In this document: in pieces, positions 13,701-20,959 of the stretch | Numbering within the stretch: the first letter of the stretch is position 1 | Layout: every line of letters starts with the position of its first letter | The notes under the pieces: model-generated | What the model saw: the letters and a program-made list of their open reading frames with translations, nothing else | Told to the model about the DNA's origin: nothing | Databases searched by the model: none | Source of the DNA: Polyrhizophydium stewartii | Lineage: Eukaryota; Chytridiomycota; Chytridiomycetes; Rhizophydiales | Length of the DNA stretch: 38,010 nt | NCBI GenBank assembly: GCA_027604665.1 | Contig: JADGIZ010000035.1 | Coordinates: 1-38,010, forward strand | Direction: 5' to 3' | Made by a program: the position numbers and the translations under genes

Positions 13701-15180
13701 ACAATACCTAGAGCGGATGCGCCTACGGCCCAAGTTGCCTTTTTAATTTGTATAAATCCTAATCTAAATACTTAAAGGCAATAAGTTCATGTAAAACTAC
13801 ATTAATAGCCAAATCTTAATATGTAATAATTGAGAATAGAATGATGAATAAATCCTATATATTATAAAGCCTACTTATTGTCTAGAATGTCTATAATTAA
13901 TCCTATATATTTACCATCTACTTAAAACTAATAAAATATCATAAGTTCCTGTGTCATCAATAGACTAATTTGAACATTATTTCTTATAAAGTTAAACAAA
14001 TACTAGATTAATTAGAAAATATATTAGAGAAGGTCTTGAATCCCATTGAGTTTATTATTATATTCTTTGTTAACTTACTTCAAGGATTAATCTGATTTTA
14101 CTTCTTTAATCCAAAAAATTTACTTTATAATTACTTACTCGCTTTGCTCTATTTAAATACTTTATATTAATCAAATCTATATCCTTTACTATATTATCTT
14201 ATTCTACACTTTATATTAATCTAATATATTCTCACTAATTATTATTTTATAATTAACTTATGATATTTTCTATACATATTATTCAATCCTAATAGTTTTC
14301 ATTATTATCCCTTGTTAACTTTATAAGTAATTACCCACATGATGTTCTCATATAGTTAAGGATATCCCTAATTAAATTATTTACAATATTCCTCACTTAA
14401 AATTCTCTCTAAACATTTAATTTTAATAAATTATCCAGTATTCTTCATCGTAAAGTTATTCCCATTGAGTTTATTATTATATTCTTTGTTAACAATTCTT
14501 TTATTAAATAGTAATTCTTCACAGACTATTCTTTTAGTTTAATTAATATTTCTTCTATAATTGAGTAAGATATTATTAACAAGAGACTTATTAAATAGTT
14601 ACTAAATATTCTACCAAATATTCCAGGACTCAATAAACATAAGGGCAGCTAATTAAATACTCAATCTAAATTAATGACAAGCTTCAATGGATTTAAATCC
14701 TATGTGATGAACTACAACATAATCTCTTAGTTATCTTAATATTTACTATACTTCTAACATGTGATTTTTATAGAATACCTAGATAATTACAATAATCTCT
14801 GAAATGAATATTGCTAGTTATTCTGTATTTAGTAAACATATAATTCTTATTTCGATGCTTCGCAATCTTACTTCTTATTAATTATTTTATTAACTAAAAC
14901 TTTATGAATCTAATCTTCATATTCCTTTCTAATCCGAGATCAAACTAATTTACTTTTAACGAGAATACTAAGCATGTTAAATACCAACTTTTTAGAAGAA
15001 TTATTATAAATTCTACTACTAAATCTAGATTAGTAATAATGAATTCTAGTAAATCCCTAACTTATTAAACATTCTGTGCTATAATTACTATATCCTCTGA
15101 ATGATGGGACTAGATGAACAAGCTAAGTAAAATTAAATTAACTCAAATCCATAATTACCATATTGAAGTAAGTAATCCTT
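10701..15180. other. AT-rich spacer, no gene recognised
   Basis: Very AT-rich, with stops in all frames. It contains triloop hairpins (CAGC-GTA-GCTG near 10,937, CAGC-GAA-GCTG near 13,471, TGC-GTA-GCA near 11,590, TGC-TTC-GCA near 14,857) and the GC cluster at 11,528-11,565. It also has a 34-nt direct repeat and runs of the word AATACCTA at 12,920-13,110. Confidence 0.75.
14040..14494. repeat. 34-nt exact direct repeat pair, 420 nt apart
   Basis: The sequence starting CCCATTGAGTTTATTATTAT occurs at 14,041 and 14,461. Both copies run on through ATTCTTTGTTAAC. The DNA between the copies is unrelated spacer, so it may be a recombination or duplication footprint. Confidence 0.85.
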
Positions 15181-15189
15181 TACATTTTA

Positions 15190-15381
15190 CTATTCTTCTA
15201 TAACTTTCTCATATGCATCACCCAACAAAGCTCCTACAATAATCTCAAATTGAGCCTGCGATAGTTCAACAATTTTTTTAGTGGGGTTGTGTGCAAACCC
15301 CCTTTTTTGGGACCACAGAAGGGCCCAAACCATGACAGACACAGAGGGATTGTCCCCTATAATTGCAAAGATTCCCGTCAA
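15190..15381 (-). pseudogene. N-terminal fragment of a fourth LAGLIDADG endonuclease
   Basis: The frame is open through this stretch and ends LSQAQFEIIVGALLGDAYEK then VIEE and stop. That is the N-terminal helix of a LAGLIDADG_2 endonuclease (LTxxQxEIIxGxLLGD). It stops right after the first motif. Nothing after the stop restores the frame. It lies directly downstream of the LSU break, so it should belong to an intron at about position 2576-2593, a well-known insertion area. No 3' part of that intron and no following exon were recognised. Confidence 0.75.
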
Positions 15382-15409
15382 ATTTTGTGGGAGACTGTTT
15401 CCAGCCCCT

Positions 15410-15790
15410 CACGTTACACTTTATGCGGAGAACAGCCGCACCCTTTCCAGCGGATGCACCGGAAGGATGTGTAGAGTCGACATCGAGGTGCCAAGCAAAG
15501 GGTAAGATACGGACTCCTACCCAATATAAGCCTGTTATCCCCGGAGTTGCTTTAATTCCTTAAGCGAGGCGTATAACGCCTCGGATCACTATGACAGACA
15601 ACTAAAATACGTTGTCCACCGAGGGGATGTGCCCCCTCGATTCAAGCAAGTTTAGTGCATTGCCACCAATCAAACTTGTGATAACTTACCTTTGTAGGCC
15701 TTCGTTACTTTTTAGAAGGCAGCCGCCCCAGTTAAACTGTCTTCGGTCGGCTGTACAGACCGACCGTAACAGTAAAGCATCGCGGGGTCT
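15410..15790 (-). rRNA. rnl: LSU rRNA exon 4 (about E. coli 2060-2580)
   Basis: Covers the first half of the peptidyl-transferase centre. It starts AGACCCCG, then ACTGGGGCGG, AAAAAGTAACGAAGG, GTCATAGTGATCCG, GGGGATAACAGGCTTATA, GGCACCTCGATGTCG and GGCTGTTCTCCGCATAAAG. The L1-stalk region is reduced to one short hairpin (15,744-15,766, arms CGGTCGG and CCGACCG). The match to E. coli ends after AACGTGAG at about 15,410. The following GGGCTGGAAACAG does not match the expected GCTGGGTTTAGAAC, so an intron or break begins here. Confidence 0.88.
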
Positions 15791-15883
15791 ATTAAGATAG
15801 GTAGAACCTTGCGGTCTTTCCCCCTTTAAGAACCGTACTTGCAACTTTCATCGCATATCCTTAACCAACTAAAATGACAAGCC

Positions 15884-16503
15884 CTATTTATACAACATAG
15901 AGCTGTGAAAAAACTCTTGCACCAACTTCCGCAACAAAGGGACAGATTTCGCACCTATATATATCAAATGTTGACTAGTGTTTTTACCAGCATGGATCGT
16001 GCAATCCAAGCCAAAATTAACATGCAAAACATTTATCAACAAATTGACTTCTGTTAGTGTAAAAGAGTGAGTTGCCAACAAGACTCCATGACCTTTCCAC
16101 GTCCCGTCGTCCATAATCCAATGAGCCAGACCACGGGGAGTCAAAAAGGTCCCTATATCCAAAGGCACTATTTTTTTAGTGCCCCGCCCACCTGTGCCAT
16201 AAAAAGCCAACCGAAATCCCTTAAAAGAAATATTAGTCCAACTATAAAAGCACCATTGGCCCGAGTCTTTACTAAAACCCGGACGATCTGTCCCAGTTGG
16301 TTTAGAATAATAGGGACCTTTGGGACAAAGGCTTTCCAAAAGTCCATATACAAAAAACAGATAATCCCGATTAACACCCCCAGCACACATACTCAATTTA
16401 GCATTACTAGTGGCCGAAGATACAAGACAAGACATATCCCCCAATAGACTATCTCTCTCTGAATAGGGGTAATATCCATAGGAGCTTTATTAGATTTATT
16501 CAT
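15884..16503 (-). pseudogene. LAGLIDADG_2 endonuclease in the group II intron, one frameshift
   Basis: A homing endonuclease of the double-motif (I-SceI-like) family. The main frame (16,444-15,884, 186 residues) contains NAKLSMCAGGVNRDYLFFVY, then CFYSWTNISFKG, LTPRGLAHWIMDDGTW (second motif with the DDG acid pair, about residue 110), LLATHSFTLTEVNLLI and a normal C-terminus. The true start is probably the ATG at 16,503, giving MNKSNKAPMDITPIQREIV, the expected N-terminus but in another frame. Between the two lies the first LAGLIDADG helix, reduced to LLGDM after what looks like a deletion of about 8 nt. The first active-site helix is therefore damaged. LAGLIDADG genes inside group II introns are known from fungal mitochondrial rRNA genes but are uncommon. 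Confidence 0.9.
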
Positions 16504-16544
16504 ATAAGATTATTATTACAAAGATTCCATCAATATTTAAAATT

Positions 16545-16578
16545 TAATTAACAATTAACAATTAACAATTAACAATTA
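16545..16578 (-). repeat. AACAATT heptamer tandem repeat inside the group II intron
   Basis: Four to five uninterrupted copies of a 7-nt unit (plus strand TAACAAT in series) lie between the endonuclease start and the ribozyme domains. They look like slippage expansion in an unstructured loop. Confidence 0.85.
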
Positions 16579-17127
16579 GCAACCAGGGTCCTTTAGAATT
16601 CTTCGTTGATTTAAAAGGTCATTTTCGCGTAATTAAATGACCGAACACCTTTAGTTGAAGTCAGCAGGTTTTCACCTCACGTCAAATGACGCTATAGCCT
16701 ATATTACATAGACTCATTTGCTTTTTAAACAATCTTTTACCCACTAACCATTGAAAGACCTTGCGATCTTCTAAGAGCCGAAGCTCGAGTTATTGGGCTT
16801 ACCCAGTTCCTTTAATTCCACCTTTGTGATACCTTTAGGGTCCTACTATACGTCCAACCATGAAATACTCTAAAATTAGCAAACGAGACTACTAATTGTA
16901 CCAAGAGACAAATTTTCTCTTTATGGTTTACCAACAACTTCCCCTAAGTTTGGTACCAGTATGAGACGCGTTAACATAGATTCACATTACATTACCCATG
17001 GGTATCTAGTCCAATTAATAAGCTTCACACCAACAACTTACGCTATTCGCATGTTATTATGGACTCCCTGCATAGAAACAGGTGCGGGCTCACACCACAT
17101 TAGAATTAAAAGCTTTTCTGGTCGCAC

Positions 17128-17231
17128 TCTCGTGTAGCTGAGGATTACCAGTATCTGCACTGGAATTATCATTTCACACAGTTGGAAGATCGTTACACCA
17201 ATTTAATGCCGAGGTATTTCGCTACCTTAGA
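17128..17231 (-). rRNA. rnl: LSU rRNA exon 3 (about E. coli 1924-2059)
   Basis: Only 104 nt, against about 136 nt in E. coli. It starts CTAAGGTAGCGAAAT, continues with GGTGTAACGATC (E. coli GGCGTAATGATG) and AGTGCAGATAC (E. coli GATGCAGTGTAC) and ends CACGAGA. The missing bases fall mainly between GAAAT and GGTGTAACG, in the helix 68-71 area, which is unusually well conserved elsewhere. Confidence 0.85.
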
Positions 17232-17970
17232 CACCAGGCGCTCTAAGACCTGGTGGACTATTTGTTAGTCAATAAAATTGACCCTTTGCGTATAGTCTCT
17301 GAGGATCCTTCTGTAAGGGGTAATTTACCTTTAGTTATCATCTATCAAACTCAAAACTTCCTCCAAAGTACGTTTTTGACGGCCTTTAGTTTGTTCAATA
17401 GAATAAACCAACTCTTATTTTATTCTTGATATGTTCTTTATTATACAATGCCAAACATATCTCTTTAAAGACCAGATAATTTTGAAGTTGACCTGTATAT
17501 GGAACCACGTACACCTCCAACCATGGCAAAATGGTATTAACGATTACATTGAGGTTAGTGGTTTTATAATACATGACATCCTCAGACCCTACTTTGGGAG
17601 CAATTGTCCCATGTCCCAAATAGTAAGAAAATTATGAAGGATGTGCAAACCTCTCAAAAGTTGGCAAACATTAACCTCAGGAGCCAATTGAACGACGGTT
17701 GCTCTTTTCTCCGACACTTTGACGGAAATACTAAGAGAACCTTCACCTTCAAAAAACCCCCCCAAAAACCATTGATTAATCAAAGACGAATTACGGGACC
17801 CTACACTAGTTCTCTGCTTTCTCTTGGGGTTTCGTAGTAAACCTACGAGTCCAAGACTGGTATAGAGACTTTTTTATTTTAATGGGAATCGAGTTTTAGC
17901 ATATAGCAAAGTTTTTTAAATCGGCTCTAGGTATTATGTAGATGTGCCCCTACCTACCTATTTGTAGGGA
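17232..17970 (-). mobile_element. Group I intron at LSU position about 1923 (I-CeuI site)
   Basis: A 739-nt intron. The 5' exon ends ACGGT, the intron ends in G, and the 3' exon starts TCTAAGGTAGCG, so the joined exons rebuild the helix 69 sequence cut by I-CeuI-type enzymes. Group I core elements are visible on the minus strand: R-like CCTCAGAGACTATACG near 17,290-17,306 and S-like AAATAGTCC near 17,259-17,268, with a P9-type hairpin made of CCAGG and CCTGG at about 17,235-17,254. The intron holds a broken homing endonuclease gene. Confidence 0.9.
17335..17783 (-). pseudogene. Frameshifted LAGLIDADG endonuclease (I-CeuI-like position)
   Basis: Encodes a site-specific endonuclease that would recut intron-free LSU genes. 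The first catalytic helix reads WFLGGFFEGEGSLSISVK (from 17,783), a typical LAGLIDADG variant with the acidic residue in EGEG. After VCQLLRGLHIL the frame shifts near 17,605. The next frame gives GTIAPKVGSEDVMYYK and ILPWLEVYVVPYTG, the family's central region. A second shift near 17,400 leads to TKGRQKRTLEEVLSLIDDN and a TAA at 17,337-17,335, the common family C-terminus. Together the three frames cover about 150 residues, a normal single-motif length. It is either a recent pseudogene or an intact gene with two indel errors in the assembly. Confidence 0.88.
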
Positions 17971-19226
17971 ACCGTTAGAGTTACGGCTGTCATTGACCAG
18001 AGTTTAAACCATGAGATCCAACCAAAGGGCTGACCATGGGTTTCGCTTACTGGCATCGGACAGATCCTTATGAAGTTTGCAAAGAGCTGTGTTTGAGGTT
18101 AACAGTCCTAGCAGCCAGCAGAGTTGCTGACTGGTCGATTATACATTCAAAGAGCCCTTTCGATGCTCCGCAATAATTCTAATCTGTAGCAATCACATTC
18201 CAAATGCAATTGATGGTCTTGAATTTTACCATTTATACTTCCCCAAAGGTTTCCCTTCACTTTTATTAAGATAGAAACTTGAGTTATATAGCGCCTAGTA
18301 GCGGGTTTAACAAATAAACTTTGATCTTAATTAATTAGGGCGACAATCGCCCTCCTATTTGCCGAGTTCCTTCTGAATGGTTATCCGTAGCCCAAGAGTC
18401 AGCAGTACTACGACCAACTCTATCCCACCTGTGTCGGTTTAGGTATGGTGATGCAATTTCCTGATAAACAAACCCATCCCTACTTAAAGGTTAGGAACCA
18501 TTTAACTCGCGACGTGCGTAAGCTTTCGTCGAATACCTTGGGAATAAGGGCGAGCTTATTTTAAAGCTCTTACGTTACTCATGTCAGCATTATCAAGAGG
18601 ATGTTTGTAAAGCATCCCACGAATTGCTACCCAACAATTGGCAAGACAACCAAATTGTTGCTATGGCTAAAGTATATAACATAAGACCCGAGCATTAACG
18701 ACAATATGGCCTGACGATTAATAGTCGCCCCCTCAGCATTTTCCGAGTTGGACCTTCCTTGTAGTGTTACCTACTCTCTCAAGGGTAGCTATTTCCAAGC
18801 TTACGTTATGAAGTTCTTAACCGGTTGATTGTCTTAAATTCACTGAGTTCTAATTTAGGAACTTTAGCCTATAGATGGAGTTGTTTCTCTCTAGACCGGG
18901 GGGCTTCGCCCTATCGGACTATTTTTTGATTGCTTTCGCCCTCTTCCTACCCATTTTGAGTTACCCAATACAAGAAAGGGTGTGCTATATCAAGTAGGGG
19001 TATAAATAGTCTTGGTTCTAACAAACCTTTCGCAAATAACCAGCTATATCCAAGTTCGATAAGCATTTCACTACCAACCGCGATTCTTCCAGCGATATTG
19101 CAACATCGTCTGGTACGGTCTATTTACCTGATCACGGTTAGATCACTTGGCTTCGGGTATATTAATTGGAACTTCATTTAAGGTATTCACTCGACTTTTG
19201 CCTTGCTCCAAGTTAATAACTCACTG
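17971..19226 (-). rRNA. rnl: LSU rRNA exon 2 (about E. coli 576-1923)
   Basis: Contains domains II, III and most of IV. Landmarks on the plus strand are ACCAGCTATATCC near 19,040, ACTCATGTCAGCATT near 18,575, CCTGTGTCGGTTTAGG near 18,430, TTTGCCGAGTTCC near 18,360 and GAACCGTTAGAGTTACGG near 17,970. Length is close to the bacterial counterpart (1,256 against about 1,348). Two GC-rich triloop hairpins of the kind found in the spacers sit in variable parts: GGGC-TTC-GCCC at 18,901-18,911 and TGC-TCC-GCA near 18,164-18,172. Confidence 0.9.
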
Positions 19227-20424
19227 CGAGTACCCCATGGCTCAGACTATACCTTCAACTCCTCCAAACAATTTAACTCTTCCCCCTATTTGTATAGAAG
19301 GTGACTCAAAAAAAAAGGTTTAATAAGTCCTACCACTTCTTTAAGAGATTCTGGATCAAAAACAATGTGGTATCGACCCCGCGTATAAGTGGGACCACAA
19401 TTAACCTTAAAATTTTTGCGGATTGCATCACACAAAATATTTTGGTCATCTAGCGTAAAATTCCTACATGCAATAACAATACAGTCATAATCAAATAAGC
19501 AAGAGCTTCAGCCGTTAGATAGTCTCGGGTACTCTTTTTATCCCGTCGAGATCCAAAAACAGATTAAAACAAGGCTAAGTCAATGTTTTCAATTTAGAAG
19601 CAACATTAATAACCTCATCTTTGTTTCTAGTATCGACGGATGTGGTTTTAATCAGCCTTGCTCCACAAAAATCTTGCAGGAGCTCAAACAAATGGGAAGC
19701 CTAAGCCTCTTGTGGTGCCCCGTAAGAGAATTCCTACCGAGTATTCCCGTTAGGTGTTCTCCTATTTGCAACAACGTTCCCTAGCATTAGTCCACAAATT
19801 ATGCTTTTAAGACGGTCAGGCTAGACTAGCCCCGCTTTTGCGGCTGTCCGATAAACCCTCGTTAGGGTGTATGCCCCCTAACTCCCAACACAGAAAAGAC
19901 CCAAAGGCACACCAGCAGGAAGGAAAGCAGCACTTTTAATGAACTAAAAGGCTGGGAAAACTCGTAATAAAAATTGTAATAAAGGCAGCTGTAACAAAAG
20001 GGGCAGAATTCGAGGTGTCAACACCCAGAGCATATAGCTCAAATTAGACCATAGAGGAATAACACATAAGCTAAAAATAATGTTCTTTAGGTTCCATCAA
20101 TCCGTAAGGCAAAAAAAAAATCCACGACCAGTTTGTTAATGTTAAATGCCGGCGTATTACAAAAAGTATTTCAACTTCTCGTCAGATGTGTTAGGACATC
20201 TAGTCGTTACAGGGCTATATAGAAGGGAAATATTAACCCAAAGCGATTACTTATGGGCAAAATATTTAGCAACAATCTATAAGCTTCCCACGGGATCCCC
20301 TTGCTGAATAACAGCTTTTGCAGGTTCCCCGTTAGCCAAAGGACAAAACCCTTTGACCCAGCACTATGTGCCGATGAGCCGGTTTCAAAAGAATCTCACA
20401 AATCTTTTCGGGCGAGTAATGTCC
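19227..20424 (-). mobile_element. Group I intron at LSU position about 575
   Basis: A self-splicing type intron of 1,198 nt. The 5' exon ends in U, the intron ends in G, and the joined exons match the E. coli sequence across the junction, as expected for group I splicing. Near the 3' end the minus strand has GGTATAGTCTGAG (about 19,241-19,253), which fits the S element of the group I core. AACGGGGAACCTGC near 20,325 resembles a P element. The Q and R elements were not placed with confidence. It carries a degraded LAGLIDADG gene just before the 3' end, and the reading frame runs into the S element, a common arrangement. Confidence 0.82.
19242..19690 (-). pseudogene. Degraded LAGLIDADG homing endonuclease of the L575 intron
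   Basis: This is the remnant of an intron-mobility endonuclease of the LAGLIDADG_2 type. The best frame reads RNFTLDDQNILCDAIRKNF, then GRYHIVFDPESL and a lysine-proline rich end. These match the usual C-terminal pattern of this family (TLxDNxxLCxxL...Y.I.I....L..LI.P). A piece in another frame reads LTAEALAYLIM, the family's motif before the second catalytic helix (usually LTPEALAYWxMDDG). The acidic DDG is lost at the frame change near 19,490. Upstream frames carry stops and no clear first LAGLIDADG helix. No intact product is expected unless the breaks are assembly errors. Confidence 0.75.
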
Positions 20425-20950
20425 ACCCCTTATGCAATAGGTAAATAGTTACGTGTTTTGGTGTGAACCTAACTACGCTTCTATCTAAATGGACTAATTG
20501 CTTCAGGTTATATTTCACCGCTCATTTGAGCTACTTTATTCAACTTTTCCTCTCGGTACTTTACTCTATCGCTTAAATCAATTTTACTCAGCTATGGCAC
20601 CCTAGCGCCTGGTTAGAAAGAGTTCCGCCCCTTGGGAATCTCCTTTTCTTGGCTTCAATTTGCCCTAATTTAGCGGCATACGTCCCGCCTGTATTAGTAA
20701 AGGGTCGAGATAACACAACCCTTAGCGCTTTTATCTTTTCGCTCTTCACTACTAAGAGAGTTACGTTTATTCGTTTCTTTTGCCAGCTACTTAGATATGT
20801 CAGTTCACTGGCTGTTGTCATCTTATGCGCCAGCCCTCCCATTATGAGATCTGCTGGTCACCTTGTAATTCCTTTTGGCTTTCACCTCTGGATATAGCTC
20901 ATATTTTAGCTAATAATCTAGTCATCTTATAAAATACTTTGCCTTTTAAC
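20425..20950 (-). rRNA. rnl: LSU rRNA exon 1 (about E. coli 1-575)
   Basis: This holds domain I and the start of domain II. The stretch near 20,740-20,830 lines up with E. coli about 150-220 (complement of TACTTAGAT...TCAGTTC). The stretch near 20,510-20,590 lines up with the block around the complement of CTCGGTACT. The exon ends in ATAAGGGGT at 20,425. Joining it to CAGTGAGTT at 19,226 restores the E. coli order GGGTCAGCGACTT. I could not fix the mature 5' end. Confidence 0.8.
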
Positions 20951-20959
20951 TTGAGCCTG

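Larger units (their letters stand above)
15791..17127 (-). mobile_element. Group II intron at LSU position about 2059
   Basis: A 1,337-nt ribozyme intron. It begins GTGCGACC, the group II 5' signature, right after exon bases CACGAGA. It ends CTTAAT before AGACCCCG, and the joined exons rebuild the E. coli ACGGAAAGACCCC macrolide-binding loop. Domain V is clear at about 15,828-15,862 on the minus strand: TATGCGATGAAAGTTGCAAG followed by TACGGTTCTT. Domain VI follows (15,793-15,827) with an ACC-GCAA-GGT tip and a candidate bulged A. The 5' strand of domain V reads AAGGATA where AAGAGCCGTA-like sequence is usual, so three bases of the lower stem look deleted. The open frame lies just before domain V, where domain IV is expected. 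It encodes a LAGLIDADG protein, not a reverse transcriptase. Confidence 0.85.
15410..20950 (-). rRNA. rnl: Large-subunit (23S-like) rRNA gene, four exon pieces, 3' part not found
   Basis: Encodes the RNA core of the organelle large ribosomal subunit. Read on the minus strand, it matches conserved E. coli 23S segments in the right order: the domain I block near 20,510-20,830, ACCAGCTAT-type sequence near 19,040, CCGACACAGG near 18,430, the helix 69 strand TAACGGT near 17,975, CTAAGGTAGCGAAAT at 17,231, GACCCCG at 15,788, ACTGGGGCGG near 15,730, GGGGATAACAGG near 15,540 and CACCTCGATGTCG near 15,490. Exons are about 20,950-20,425, 19,226-17,971, 17,231-17,128 and 15,790-15,410. The recognisable exons total roughly 2.3 kb. 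Recognisable homology ends near E. coli 2580, so the 2585 and 2602 regions and domain VI are missing here. The 5' end is uncertain by about 100 nt. Confidence 0.93.

Noticed and set aside
15281..15563. Plus-strand open frames over the LSU 3' region
   Set aside because: They are antisense to rRNA exon 4 and the intron start. Low stop density there reflects GC-richer rRNA sequence.
16067..16447. 126-codon plus-strand frame
   Set aside because: It is the antisense shadow of the group II intron endonuclease.
20588..20897. Open frames of 82-84 codons on both strands
   Set aside because: They lie on LSU exon 1, which explains the openness.
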